This document shows, piece after piece, positions 19,982-29,868 of a stretch of DNA of 38,950 bases. The notes beneath the pieces are model-generated. The model saw only the letters and a list, made by a program, of their open reading frames with translations, was not told the origin of the DNA and did no database searches. Origin of the DNA: Vibrio aestivus (GTDB lineage: Bacteria > Pseudomonadota > Gammaproteobacteria > Enterobacterales > Vibrionaceae). A program made the translations under genes and the position numbers. The DNA is taken from positions 1-38,950 of the forward strand of contig JYJN01000088.1 in NCBI GenBank assembly GCA_003263845.1, in the 5' to 3' direction. How positions within the stretch are numbered: the stretch's first letter is position 1; the number at the start of each line of letters is the position of its first letter.

Positions 19982-21557
19982 ATGACTAAAGGTATTGATA
20001 AGTACAGTATCGACAGCACCGACTATACGGTTGGCCAGGATAATGTACAGAAGTGGGGGTTTGATGTTCATAACCCAGTATTTGGAGTAAGTGCTGGTTT
20101 TATTGCGCTGTTTCTAGTGGCAGTACTTATCCTCGATGCTGGGACAGCGAAAGCAGCATTGGATGGAATGAAGTGGAAGATTATAGGTAGCTTTGATTGG
20201 TTATTCATATGGTCTGGCAACATTTTTTGTTGTTTTCTGTTTAGCGCTAATTGTCTCACCATTTGGAAAAATCCGCTTAGGCGGCCAAGATGCGACAGCC
20301 GATTACTCTTACCTTTCTTGGTTCTCGATGCTATTCGCTGCGGGTATGGGTATTGGTTTAATGTTCTGGAGTGTTGCCGAGCCTGTTGCTTATTTTACAG
20401 GTTGGTATGAAACTCCATTAGGCGTTGAAGCTAATACACCGGAGGCGGCGAAGCTTGCATTAGGGGCAACAATGTATCACTGGGGTCTGCACCCTTGGGC
20501 TATTTACGGTGTTGTAGCGCTTTCGTTGGCATTTTTTGCATACAACAAAGGTTTGCCACTATCTATTCGTTCTATCTTCTATCCAATTCTGGGTGATCGA
20601 GCGTGGGGTTGGCCAGGTCACATTGTCGATATATTAGCTGTATTGGCAACGCTCTTCGGCCTTGCGACATCGCTTGGTTTAGGTGCACAACAAGCCGCTA
20701 GCGGTATCCATCATGTATTTGGTTTAGACGCTGGGATGGGGCTGCAAATCGTTGTCATTACCGTGGTAACGCTACTTGCTGTTGTTTCGGTTTTGCGTGG
20801 TATTGATGGTGGTGTGAAAGTCATCAGTAATATCAATATGATCATCGCCTTCTTGTTGCTGATTCTTGTTGGCCTGATCGGCTGGGCGGTATCACTAGGA
20901 ACAATCCCAACAACATTGATGGCCTACGTAGAAAACTTCATCCCTTTGAGTAACCCTCATGGCCGTGCTGACGAAGCTTGGTTCCAAGGCTGGACCGTGT
21001 TTTATTGGGCTTGGTGGGTATCTTGGTCACCGTTTGTTGGTATGTTCATCGCACGCGTGTCAAAAGGTAGAACCGTGCGTGAGTTTCTGACAGCGGTACT
21101 ACTGGTACCGACAGCCGTGACAGTAATCTGGATGTCTGTATTTGGTGGAATGGCAATTGATCAAGTGATTAATAACGTCGGTCAGCTAGGAGCAGAAGGG
21201 TTGACTGATGTTTCACTGGCAATGTTCCAGATGTTTGATGTTCTTCCTTGGGGCTCTATGTTGTCTATCATCGCTGTTGTGCTTGTTCTGGTGTTCTTCA
21301 TTACATCATCGGATTCAGGTTCACTGGTTATCGACAGCATTACTGCTGGTGGTAAAGTGGATGCTCCTGTATTACAACGTTGTTTCTGGGCGTTTATGGA
21401 AGGTGCTATTGCTGTAGCATTGCTTTGGGTTGGTGGCGCGGAAGCGGTGCAAGCTCTTCAAGCAGGGGCGATATCCACTGCTCTACCATTTGTCATTGTT
21501 CTATTATTGATGTGTGTAAGCTTGTTGCTGGGCATGCGAACAGAACCCCGTAAGTAA
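19982..21557 (+). CDS. BCCT-family compatible-solute transporter (one apparent frameshift)
   Basis: This is a 12-helix betaine/carnitine/choline-type secondary transporter of about 524 residues, likely Na+-coupled uptake of glycine betaine or related osmolytes. Family features are FGKIRLGG, FAAGMGIGLMFWSVAEP, HWGLHPWAIY and the signature YWAWWVSWSPFVGMFIAR followed by SKGRTVREF. Late ITSSDSGSLVID is also typical. The exact substrate cannot be read from sequence. The frame is disturbed at 20223-20228, where six T should be five: GNIFVVFCLALIVSPFG is then continuous. GAGAGGA precedes the ATG. It is followed by a strong terminator, so monocistronic; osmotic induction is likely but not visible. 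Confidence 0.93.
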
Positions 21558-21594
21558 ACATCGATAGTAATTAAGCAGCAATAAATGACTTATG

Positions 21595-21625
21595 AAAAAG
21601 CGGAGCCAAATGGGCTCCGCTTTTT
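21595..21625. terminator. Bidirectional terminator between the BCCT gene and the exonuclease gene
   Basis: A perfect 13-bp stem AAAAAGCGGAGCC / GGCTCCGCTTTTT has a 5-base loop and A/T flanks. It serves both convergent genes. Confidence 0.95.
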
Positions 21626-21643
21626 AGTCTTAGAATCCTTTAG

Positions 21644-22362
21644 CTACAACCAAAAGTCACTGATAGGCTGTTTGTCATCAAAATGATGAGCTATCTGCGC
21701 CTGTAAAAGTTCTGCAGTTGCAATAGCATCGGTTAGCGCGTGGTGAGGAGTGTAGGCCGGAAGTCCGTATCTTGTCCGCGATTGCCTAATCGAAGTGAAC
21801 CTGGTTTTTTTCCTTTCAATCTGTTCCAGATCCCGCCGGTAGTACGCTGCTGAATTTGATTTTCGATTTCCAGAGTATCAAGTAGAGGAAACTCAATTCC
21901 TTCCTTAATACGCTCTTTGAGGGCCACGTTGAAGAACATTCGCTCTATCTTGCGATAATGAACGACCAGAATCTTCCCTTCCATCGACTTCAAAATCTCT
22001 TGATAAATTTCGGAAAAGTCTGGTGCATCGAGAATGTCACTGTGGGTAATTCCGTGAATTACTACAGATTCTTCTTCAAGTTTTTGTTTCGGTCTAACAA
22101 CCCAATGCTTGGCTTGATTGATGAAGATTCGATTTAACGTGAAAGGCACCACGCCAATTGTGATGATTCCATCTTTGTCTGGGTCTAACCCCGTCGTCTC
22201 AAAGTCCATTGCCAAAAATGTCACCTCATTAAGAGGTGTATTAGAGAGTGGAATTTCAGCGGAGTAGTAGTCGATTAGGCTTTGGTCAACGGCCGTTTCT
22301 AACCGTTGGCTGAACTTACTCTTCCAATCAATTTTAGGTGGTTTTAATAGAGATTGAATCAT
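21644..22362 (-). CDS. DEDDh 3'-5' exonuclease, DNA polymerase III epsilon-like (one apparent frameshift)
   Basis: This protein of about 239 residues has an exonuclease domain related to DnaQ. Exo I is AMDFETTGLD (the catalytic Asp/Glu pair), Exo II is in VVHYRKIERMFFN and Exo III is HHALTDAIATAE, giving the DEDDh type. In Exo II the usual Asp position carries Glu, as in a subfamily with an HYxxIER motif. The frame breaks near 21778, where one base is missing. Adding it gives RRTRYGLPAYTPHHALTDA and the natural stop at 21644. It starts 6 bases after the stop of the DUF294 gene, so the two form an operon and may share a function in nucleotide signalling or nucleic-acid turnover. Confidence 0.9.
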
Positions 22363-22368
22363 AGCGAC

Positions 22369-24285
22369 CTACTTAAAATTGTTGCTGGCTTGATAGCGGA
22401 ACTTCAAGAAGTTTTGAGCATTGCTCAAAATCTGAAACGCATCTTTTAGGTTGCGTCGTTCAAAATCGGATAGGTTTTCCGGCTCGATGTTATTGTCAGG
22501 TTCAACCTCTTGTTCCACGTCTAACGCTTGATGTCGAATTCGAACCATAGAGATAAATTCCATTGCATCACGTAAATCTTGAGCGCGACCTTTTGGTAAA
22601 ATTCCAGCATCAATAATGTCATCTAGGCGCTCAAAAGAATTCTGTGACCTTGAACCCACTGCTAAAGCATGAACACGAATTAGATCTGCAAGCGGAGCGG
22701 TACCACGCCGCTTGAGGTTGATACTGTTATTGTGGCGGCCATCTTTCTCCATCACGAAGTCTTTAAAGAAGCCGAGAGGAGGGGTTCGATTGAGAGCATT
22801 TCGAGCTAAACAAGCTAAGAAGCGGTTGTTTTTTCTCGCTCGTCGGACGATAAAGCCGTTAAGTTGCTCAGCCCACTTCAGTTTTCCATAAACCCCGTCT
22901 AGGTCGAAGAAAATTGAAGCATTAAGGAGGGCTTTAGGGTTTGGGTCATCAATCCAGTCGGCGAAACACGCTTCCCATTCCCGTCTTGTCATACGCCAAT
23001 CAGGGTTAGTCGCCATGATGTCGCCTGTGCAATAGGTGTAACCACATTTATTTAGCGCATCACAAACAAACTTAGCCAAGGATTCGAAGTAGGCGTTATG
23101 CTTTTCTGCGACGTAGCTGTCATCAAGAATGATGGCGTTATCTTGGTCTGTGACGAGTAATTGCTCATCACGTCCCATAGAACCCAACGCAAGAAAACAG
23201 TATGGGATAGGGGGAGAACCAAGCTGTTCCTCAGCAAGCTCAATAATGCGTTGCTTAAAGCTTCGGCCAATCACCGACATTGCGCTGCCTACCATGTGAG
23301 AGTTAGCGTCTTCATTAACTAAGCGCACAAAACTGTCTTTGACCTGTTCAGATAACGTCTCCAGCTCTTCCACCGTTTGCTGCTGGAAAATACTGCTTAC
23401 TAGCAACAGTGAGTTTTGAGATTCATAGCGAACAATATCGGTTGTCTCGATGATGCCGATAGGCTTTTTGTTCTTTAGTACCGGTAGGTGATGGACATTG
23501 TAGCGAAGCATAGTCAGCATCGCTTCATACACGTACGCATTGTGATCAAGAGATATCACATCGGTTGTCATGACTGATGAAACTTGCTCCGAGGGGTCAA
23601 GTCCTTCTGCTAACACGCGAGTACATAAGTCTCTGTCGGTAATGATGCCGATAACTGGGTTGCGATCTTCTTCATCGTCTTCGTCGTCCTGTACATCAGG
23701 GTCGATCACAAGAATTGACGATACGCCTTCTTCGGCCATCTTTATCGCGGTGTTTTGAATGGTTTCTGTCCGAACTACGCTGAGTGGTTCGCGGTTTAGC
23801 AAGGTTTTGACCTTGGAGGTCGTCAAGTCATTTTGCTCATTGGTGCTAGAAATAGCCTGGCGGAGTCGAGCGTTATCCTCCACTTCAACAAAATCCGCAA
23901 ACGAATCGTGCTCATCATAAAGCTGTTGAAAAATGTCGGCAGGAATACAGTATACCAAGGTGTCTTCAACTGCCTTGGCTGGGAAGCGCACTTTGTTATT
24001 GGTCAGAAGCCCCATTTGACCAAATAGGTCGCCTTCATCTAAGCGATTATAGAGCTCACCTTTACGACGAAAGAGCTCAACGACACCACTTCGAACCATA
24101 AATAGGTCACGAATCTCATCACCAAAGTGAATGATCGGCGTATCTTGTCGATAGTAAGAGATTTCTACATGACGAGTAATGTGTTCGAGCACTTCTTCGG
24201 GTAACTCATTAAAAGGTGGGTATTGAGCCAAGAAGTTTTGTATTTCAAGCAGTTCTGCTTCCATTCGTTGCGCCAATTTGTTCAA
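22369..24285 (-). CDS. cNMP-binding / CBS / DUF294 nucleotidyltransferase-like protein
   Basis: This 638-residue cytoplasmic protein has four parts. A cyclic-nucleotide-binding (CRP-like) domain covers about residues 15-130. A CBS pair follows at about 160-290 (GIITDRDLCTRVLAEGL; VLKNKKPIGIIETTDIVRY). The DUF294 nucleotidyltransferase-like domain (about 300-450) has ALGSMGRDEQLLVTDQDNAI, a GlnD-like GSxGR...DxD active-site motif. The last part is the DUF294 C-terminal helical domain (from about 470). No transmembrane segment is seen. It is likely a sensor of nucleotide ligands with a transferase-like output; the substrate is unknown. It is the first gene of a two-gene operon with the DEDDh exonuclease and is divergent from the chemoreceptor gene. 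Confidence 0.92.
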   Translation of the reverse strand: MNKLAQRMEAELLEIQNFLAQYPPFNELPEEVLEHITRHVEISYYRQDTPIIHFGDEIRDLFMVRSGVVELFRRKGELYNRLDEGDLFGQMGLLTNNKVRFPAKAVEDTLVYCIPADIFQQLYDEHDSFADFVEVEDNARLRQAISSTNEQNDLTTSKVKTLLNREPLSVVRTETIQNTAIKMAEEGVSSILVIDPDVQDDEDDEEDRNPVIGIITDRDLCTRVLAEGLDPSEQVSSVMTTDVISLDHNAYVYEAMLTMLRYNVHHLPVLKNKKPIGIIETTDIVRYESQNSLLLVSSIFQQQTVEELETLSEQVKDSFVRLVNEDANSHMVGSAMSVIGRSFKQRIIELAEEQLGSPPIPYCFLALGSMGRDEQLLVTDQDNAIILDDSYVAEKHNAYFESLAKFVCDALNKCGYTYCTGDIMATNPDWRMTRREWEACFADWIDDPNPKALLNASIFFDLDGVYGKLKWAEQLNGFIVRRARKNNRFLACLARNALNRTPPLGFFKDFVMEKDGRHNNSINLKRRGTAPLADLIRVHALAVGSRSQNSFERLDDIIDAGILPKGRAQDLRDAMEFISMVRIRHQALDVEQEVEPDNNIEPENLSDFERRNLKDAFQILSNAQNFLKFRYQASNNFK

Positions 24286-24499
24286 TTTTGTTTAGTTTAC
24301 ACCAAAGTGCCAGATAAAGCGTATTCAATAAAATGAGGGAAAAATAGATGTAGTAGATTACTTGGCCAGTTATATTCATATTGATTATTATTTATTCACA
24401 ATCAATGAGTTAAGATCAATTTTATTGGCGATATAACGTGCATGTTATAGCGTGTCAGTTAGGATGCGCGCGTATCCACATTTTATAGATTTTGCTGAC

Positions 24500-26386
24500 A
24501 TGAACTTAACTCTAAAACAAAAACTACTTGGTGCCACGATACTGGCGACTGTAGTGATGGCAGGTGCATTAACCTCACTTGCTGCTAATCGACTCTATGA
24601 AACGACCAAAACGAGCATTTATCAACGCGCTGAAGGTGTGAGTAGCGCTGCGTCTGTGGGGATTGCCGAGTGGATTGAAATTCGCAAAAGCATTTCACAA
24701 GCGGTGAATGAATTTGCGCTTCAGGGAAATGATTTAACATCGACTCTTGTACAAGCACGAAATGCTGGTGGCTTCGATGACATCTTTTTCGGCACCATTG
24801 ATGGCGAGATGCATCGTTCTTATCCAGAAAGAAACCGCACAGATTATGACCCACGAACGCGCCCTTGGTATATCGATGCGCAAAAATTTGGTACGCAGAT
24901 CATTACTCCTGCCTATCAAGATGCAATTACACAAGCCCTTATCGTTACTATCGCAGAGCCTCTTTATGACAATGGCCGCTTTGTGGGTGTAGTGGGTGCA
25001 GATGTATTGATTGATCAACTGGTTAATGACGTGATTAGCCTTGATGTTGGCGATCAAGCTCATGGCATGTTGATCGATGCTCAAGATGGGACTTTACTCG
25101 CTCACCCGAACTCTTCATTAGCCTTGAAGCCAATTTCAAACTTATCTCGCGAACTAACGATGAATCAAATTACGCGTTCTTCGCAGGGCGATAAGCTTGA
25201 AGAGTTAGTGATTAACGGACAAGAAAAACTGTTCTATTTCCAGCCAATAGAAGGTACAGATTGGATTTTGGCCCTACAACTGGATAAAGATACTGAGCAA
25301 GCTGCATTTAATAGATTGGTTGTCGGCCTTATCACCGCATCAATCATTATCTCTTCAGTTGTCGTCTTTGCCCTTTATTGGTTAGTAACCATGCTGTTAG
25401 GGGATCTACGTCGTGTATCGAATGCGCTAGAAACGATTGCATCAGGCGAAGCTGATCTTACCCAGCGCATTGAACCTCGTACCAAGGATGAAGTAGGCCA
25501 GCTGGCTATCAATTTCAATACTTTCGTTAGCAAGATGCATGACATTGTCACGCAGCTAAATATTGTATCGGCTCAGCTGACAGAGCAAGCTCAATCAACA
25601 AATGCTGCAGCAAGACAACGTAGTGCTCGCGTTCAAGTTCAGCAAGATGAGATTAATATGGTTGCAACAGCGGTCAATCAGATGGCGGCTGCGACTCAAG
25701 AGATCGCGAACAGTGCTGAGCAAACTGCGCAAAATTCGGGTGAGGCGGTGACAGCAGCTAACCATGGTGCAGAGAGAGTGGGGCAGACCCAGAAGTCTAT
25801 TCAAAGCTTGGCGAACGAAGTCCAAATTGCGGCAAGTGTGATTAAAGATCTTGAAGCCCACGGAAACAGCATCAGTACGATTCTATCTACTATTCAAGAA
25901 ATCGCGGAGCAAACGAATTTGCTCGCGCTGAATGCTGCAATTGAAGCGGCTCGTGCAGGAGAACAAGGTCGTGGATTTGCTGTGGTTGCAGATGAAGTGA
26001 GAGTACTTAGCCAAAGAACGCATGCATCGACAACTGAAATCCAAAGCATGATTGAAACATTGCAAAGCACGACCAAAAAAGCGGTTGGCATTATGTCAGG
26101 CAGCGATAAATTGGCGAGCGAGAGTGTCGACGATGCAAATATGGCATCCGTTAGCTTAACGCAGATCGAAAATGCAGTAGAACGCATTAGCGAGATGGCA
26201 ACGCAAATAGCATCAGCAGCAGAAGAGCAAGCGTTAGTTACCGCTGAGATCACCCGTAATACGGAAGGGATCCGAGATGTTTCGGATGCTTTCTCTGAAG
26301 AATCGAAACAGGCTGCGGAGCAAGCGTCACAACTTTCTCAACTATCAGAGCAGCTTGAAAGCCAGATTCAAGGCTTTAAGCTGTAA
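24500..26386 (+). CDS. Methyl-accepting chemotaxis protein with an amino-acid-type dCache_1 sensor domain
   Basis: This 628-residue chemoreceptor has TM1 (about 9-31), a periplasmic dCache_1 domain (about 32-275), TM2 (about 276-302), HAMP, and a cytoplasmic signalling hairpin with the tip segment [19 protein letters not shown]. The sensor contains Tyr116, Arg121, Trp123, Tyr124 (YDPRTRPWY), Tyr139, Asp141 (AYQD) and Asp168 (GAD). Spacing is the same as in the amino-acid-binding motif of PctA-type receptors, so amino acids are the predicted ligands. No C-terminal CheR-binding pentapeptide is present. ATG 24500 is preferred because [11 protein letters not shown] is a typical start before TM1; an in-frame GTG at 24452 is possible, and neither has a good ribosome binding site. 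Confidence 0.94.
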   Translation: MNLTLKQKLLGATILATVVMAGALTSLAANRLYETTKTSIYQRAEGVSSAASVGIAEWIEIRKSISQAVNEFALQGNDLTSTLVQARNAGGFDDIFFGTIDGEMHRSYPERNRTDYDPRTRPWYIDAQKFGTQIITPAYQDAITQALIVTIAEPLYDNGRFVGVVGADVLIDQLVNDVISLDVGDQAHGMLIDAQDGTLLAHPNSSLALKPISNLSRELTMNQITRSSQGDKLEELVINGQEKLFYFQPIEGTDWILALQLDKDTEQAAFNRLVVGLITASIIISSVVVFALYWLVTMLLGDLRRVSNALETIASGEADLTQRIEPRTKDEVGQLAINFNTFVSKMHDIVTQLNIVSAQLTEQAQSTNAAARQRSARVQVQQDEINMVATAVNQMAAATQEIANSAEQTAQNSGEAVTAANHGAERVGQTQKSIQSLANEVQIAASVIKDLEAHGNSISTILSTIQEIAEQTNLLALNAAIEAARAGEQGRGFAVVADEVRVLSQRTHASTTEIQSMIETLQSTTKKAVGIMSGSDKLASESVDDANMASVSLTQIENAVERISEMATQIASAAEEQALVTAEITRNTEGIRDVSDAFSEESKQAAEQASQLSQLSEQLESQIQGFKL

Positions 26387-26404
26387 TCGAACTATTTGAG
26401 TAAA

Positions 26405-26438
26405 CAAAAAACGCCGGCAAGAAGCCGGCGTTTTTTTA
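26405..26438. terminator. Bidirectional terminator between the chemoreceptor gene and purC
   Basis: A stem AAAAACGCCGGC / GCCGGCGTTTTT with an AAGAA loop has A runs before and T runs after. Confidence 0.95.
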
Positions 26439-26468
26439 TATCACTACTAGCGAAAGCTATTAGTTGTA

Positions 26469-27572
26469 TTAGTCGATTAGACCGTAGTCTTTGCTCAATA
26501 CATCGATGATCTCTTGCTTTGGATTATCGCTTAATACGATTGGTTTGCCAGTTATGGTTTCCGCGATACCAGTATACGTACGAGAAATATCCATTAGAGC
26601 ATCAACAGGCAGGGCGTTGTCACGAGCCAGAGCTTCACGTTCTGGCATGCGCTCTTTGTTCAACAGTATGTCTGGATCAGTGAAGTGATTCAGTAGGAAC
26701 TGACGGAAGCCTTCTTTCGAGTTCTCGACTATCTTGTCTTGCTGGTATTGTTTGGTATCCCATATGCGTGACGAGTCCGGTGTGCCTACTTCATCCATGT
26801 AGATCAGCTTCTCTGTACCAGCTGCATCTGTTACATAACCAAACTCAAACTTAGTATCGACAAAAGTTTGGTCCACAGCAGCAAGAGCATCGCTAATGAC
26901 ACCAAAGCCTTCTTTAAGCAGTTTTTCATACAAAGCAATGTCATCCGATTTTGTGAAATTAAACGCTTCGAAATTCTCTTCGATGTTTTGGCGAGTGATA
27001 TTAACATCGTCTGCTTCCGGTACCCCAGGGATGCCTTTCAAAATACCTTTAGTTGACGGTGTGATCAGTAGCTCTGGCAGCTTTTTGTCCTTCTCTAAGC
27101 CTTCTGGCATTTCAATACCACAAAACTCACGTTCACCCTTTTCGTAAGCGCGCCACATAGACCCAGTAATATATTGACGGCAAATGGCTTCAATCATCAC
27201 AGGTTTGGCTTTTTGAACAATCCAAACGAATGGATGAGGAATATCAAGGATATGGCTATCTGCTAAGCCATTATCTTTAAACAGTTTGAACCAATGATTA
27301 GAAATTGCATTAAGAGCTGCACCTTTACCAGGAACACCTTTCAAGCCGCCTTCTGCGTGCCAAATACAATCAAATGCAGAAATACGGTCACTGATAACCA
27401 TAATGGCAAGCGGAGCGTCAGGAGCAACGTCGTAGCCTTTCTCTTTAATTAGGCGTTGGCTATCTTCTTCAGTCAACCAGTAAACTGAGCGAACTTTGCC
27501 GCTGTGTACGGGTTTGTTGGTGCGAATTGGAAGATCGTCATTAACGGCTAAAACTTGATCTGCAAGGTTCAT
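26469..27572 (-). CDS. purC: Phosphoribosylaminoimidazole-succinocarboxamide synthase (SAICAR synthase)
   Basis: PurC joins CAIR and aspartate with ATP to make SAICAR in purine synthesis. At 367 residues this is the long form found in Vibrio, not the roughly 237-residue E. coli form. GKVRSVYWL near the N-terminus, [27 protein letters not shown] and EFGYVTD are family segments. ATG 27572 is preferred over an in-frame TTG six bases upstream because AGGA is spaced correctly for it. A perfect PurR box lies 115 bases upstream, so purine repression is expected. Confidence 0.95.
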   Translation of the reverse strand: MNLADQVLAVNDDLPIRTNKPVHSGKVRSVYWLTEEDSQRLIKEKGYDVAPDAPLAIMVISDRISAFDCIWHAEGGLKGVPGKGAALNAISNHWFKLFKDNGLADSHILDIPHPFVWIVQKAKPVMIEAICRQYITGSMWRAYEKGEREFCGIEMPEGLEKDKKLPELLITPSTKGILKGIPGVPEADDVNITRQNIEENFEAFNFTKSDDIALYEKLLKEGFGVISDALAAVDQTFVDTKFEFGYVTDAAGTEKLIYMDEVGTPDSSRIWDTKQYQQDKIVENSKEGFRQFLLNHFTDPDILLNKERMPEREALARDNALPVDALMDISRTYTGIAETITGKPIVLSDNPKQEIIDVLSKDYGLID

Positions 27573-27687
27573 CTGCAATTCCTATATTTTGAAACATCAA
27601 GAAAGTGATTCGATGGCAGTCATTGGGAGAAATGAGGCCACCAATATGAGTCGCATCATACCAGAACTATCTGTCTGTTCCAGAAAA

Positions 27688-27703
27688 AAGCAAACGTTTG
27701 CTT
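27688..27703. promoter_or_regulatory. PurR operator upstream of purC
   Basis: AAGCAAACGTTTGCTT is a perfect 16-base palindrome that fits every fixed position of the PurR consensus (ANGCAANCGNTTNCNT). It lies between purC and the sulA terminator, so purC is its target. Confidence 0.92.
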
Positions 27704-27742
27704 AAATAATGCCATTCACGAAAATTCGGTTCACATAGAATT

Positions 27743-27768
27743 AAAAAAAGCCCCCTAAAATAGGAGGC
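27743..27768 (-). terminator. Terminator of sulA
   Basis: On the minus strand GCCTCCT pairs with AGGGGGC (one G-T pair) across a short loop, followed by seven T. Confidence 0.88.
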
Positions 27769-27793
27769 ATAACAGTGAATATTGTTGAACTTA

Positions 27794-28189
27794 CTAGTGG
27801 TACTGTTTAGCTCTGCCTTCAACAAAAAAGACTTCACACTGATGCTGTGCAGCGAGAACACGTAGAAAGTGACGATTCGCAATATCAATATCGTTAGACG
27901 CGATCACAGCACTTGCATTACCGGATTGAATAGCTCGCATGACAACTTCGATTTCAGAAAGAGTTTGCGAAGGCATCATCTGAATGATCTTATTGCAGCT
28001 TGCTTTGTACTGTGAAAACTGAGGGTGATGTGGACGAGGACAATTCGCTGTAACCATAATCCATTGATCACCGTGAGATAATCGAGCAAGCTCGGCAATC
28101 ACGTCATCAGCCAAGTTCATAGGCATGGTTGGTTGAGCCAATACATTGTGACGAGACATTGATGATGTTTGGGTTACTTGGTTAAGCAT
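27794..28189 (-). CDS. sulA: SOS cell division inhibitor SulA
   Basis: SulA blocks FtsZ polymerisation during the SOS response. The protein is 131 residues and has the SulA core LADDVIAELARLSHGDQWIMV, with QWIMVTANCPRP typical of the RecA-like fold, then QMMPSQTLSEIEVVMRAIQSGNAS. ATG 28189 is chosen because AAGGA lies just upstream and a LexA box lies 21 bases before that; longer in-frame starts would put the LexA box inside the gene. Induction by DNA damage is therefore expected. Confidence 0.93.
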   Translation of the reverse strand: MLNQVTQTSSMSRHNVLAQPTMPMNLADDVIAELARLSHGDQWIMVTANCPRPHHPQFSQYKASCNKIIQMMPSQTLSEIEVVMRAIQSGNASAVIASNDIDIANRHFLRVLAAQHQCEVFFVEGRAKQYH

Positions 28190-28209
28190 GGTTACTGTCC
28201 TTTTATACA

Positions 28210-28229
28210 TACTGTATGTGTATACAGTA
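28210..28229. promoter_or_regulatory. LexA (SOS) box of sulA
   Basis: TACTGTATGTGTATACAGTA matches the LexA consensus, with CTGT and ACAG half-sites separated by 8 bases. It sits 21 bases upstream of the sulA start. Confidence 0.95.
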
Positions 28230-28348
28230 GTAATCTTTGAACGGAAGATCAAGCATTTTTTGGTGAATATTTACTCAAAGATCGTCGTTTGATCACATTT
28301 GTTGGTGGATTCATAGGTGTATTGGGGAAGTTGGTGAGGCTAAGAAAC

Positions 28349-28376
28349 GCAAAAAGCGCCTAGGAGGCGCTTTCTT
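28349..28376 (-). terminator. Terminator of the zinc-ribbon gene
   Basis: AAGCGCC / GGCGCTT with a short loop is followed on the minus strand by five T, 25 bases after the stop codon. Confidence 0.85.
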
Positions 28377-28398
28377 ATACAGGTGTTTTAGCTTGTAT

Positions 28399-28578
28399 TT
28401 AACGAGCTTCTAATCGCTCACGTTCTTGCGTTTCATCGATATTGAACTGACGTACATCAAGTGTTGCTAGTTCGTAGCAGTCTTCACATGAGTAATTGCT
28501 TTTACCATCAATGTATTCGTGTCGAGTCAGTAGGCTTGGTTTTTTACACCAATCGCAAGTACCTTCGATTTTAAACAT
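28399..28578 (-). CDS. Small zinc-ribbon protein, 59 residues
   Basis: The protein carries two Cys-x2-Cys pairs, CDWC (residues 8-11) and CEDC (residues 31-34), which should bind one zinc as a ribbon. The C-terminus is a charged helix (IDETQERERLEAR). GGGGAG precedes ATG 28578 at good spacing and a terminator follows, supporting a real gene. I do not know its function. It lies upstream of sulA on the same strand but is separated from it by its own terminator and the sulA promoter. Confidence 0.85.
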   Translation of the reverse strand: MFKIEGTCDWCKKPSLLTRHEYIDGKSNYSCEDCYELATLDVRQFNIDETQERERLEAR

Positions 28579-28751
28579 TTTTTCTCCCCACCTTATTCTT
28601 TAGGTGCTGCCTATCTAGTAGTTATTGTCGCGGCGTATTATGACATAAATCACGCAATCGGGTTAAGTATATGTTACGGGTTGTGCGAAGGAGATCGATT
28701 GCTAGCACTGGTTTTGCCCGTATTTAAAGCAAAATTGCAAGGAAGTGTGTT

Positions 28752-29755
28752 TTACATATTGTTAACATGTGTAAGGAGAACTTTCAGGCTGCATTGAGTC
28801 GCTTCATCTCGTCATCGCTGCCCGAACGATCTGGGTGGTAGAGCGTACTTAATTGCTTAAATCGGCTTTTTATTACGCGTTCATTAGGAATGGATTTTGG
28901 GGTGAATCCAAACATCGCACACGCAACCGTGAGACGCTGATCGTCCGATGAATTTTTGGTCGTTTGCTGACTTTTTTTGAGTTGATTGAACAAGCTTTTC
29001 AATTGGCGGCTTTGTTTATCAATGACGGCCTTTTGCTGTTTTACCTGTTGTTTGAGAGTGAGCCGCTCATTTGCTTGTTCGTGGCGCTGTTTTGATCTTA
29101 GCCGTTTGACCGCAAGTAAGGTAATAGAGACGAGTAAGATTACTGCGAGTGTGATGATAATGTCGAGGTAGCGATTATTGGCTGATGCAGATGAAGGGGT
29201 AACTGCGGGCGGCTGTCCTTCCACTTCCACGCTTTCAAAGGCTACGGAGAACTGATCGATTGATGAGACTTGACTTGCTCTGCGATTATTAAACTGCTTC
29301 TCTAAAATCTTAGCATAGGCTTCTTCAGCTGCTGGAAAGTGTCTCGATGAGAGAAGGTACCATACTTCTGCTAACTTCAATGGATTGATTGGTTTAGAGG
29401 CGGACTCATAAAGCTGGCCCAAAATCAGTTGTGCTCGATCTTCCCCGGATAAGGCTAAGTCTGTCAGCCAGAAAACAGCGTTGTAAATTGAATCATCACT
29501 CAATGGCTGTTTGAGGTGGAGTTCGGCCAATTTGTATTTAGCATTGATATGCCCACTTTGCGCTGCAAGCGTCAGCCAATACTCTGCTTCTTCTGCGGAC
29601 TCGTTATTCTCATCGTCAGCCCAAAAAATAGTGCCCACATCATATTGGGCTTCGACGTTACCATTTTCAGCTTCTTGCAACTGCTGCACGGTTGGACTTG
29701 CCCACAACAGTGGGCAAACAATCAGTGTTAAGAATATGACTAAGAGTCTTTTCAA
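28752..29755 (-). CDS. Membrane protein with Sel1-like repeats and a C-terminal J domain (probable frameshift near the end)
   Basis: A signal peptide (MKRLLVIFLTLIVCPLLWA) is followed by two or three Sel1/TPR-like repeats, e.g. AEYWLTLAAQSGHINAKYKLA and LGQLYESAS. A transmembrane helix comes next (about residues 196-215, IIITLAVILLVSITLLAV), then a basic Gln-rich coiled coil and a C-terminal J domain with the HPD motif (TLYHPDRSGSDDEM). The predicted topology is periplasmic Sel1 repeats and a cytoplasmic J domain recruiting DnaK. The start is TTG 29755 with AAGGA upstream. As written the frame stops at 28784 after RLNAA. Adding one base near 28786 gives RLNAALKVLLTHVNNM and a stop at 28752, which completes J-domain helix IV, so a missing base is likely but not certain. 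Confidence 0.82.
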
Positions 29756-29868
29756 CGTCCTTCGTCCTTGGAGGTTTTAATGATAACGCGTTGAATTGCT
29801 TCAACTACCTAAATAGAGTTTAGGGGCTAATTATATTAAGAACAATAATGGAGAGGCGATCCCTATAG

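Noticed and set aside
24405..24445. Flagellar sigma-28 promoter before the chemoreceptor gene (TTAAG ... GGCGATAT)
   Set aside because: The half-sites are only partly matched and the spacing is two to three bases too short.
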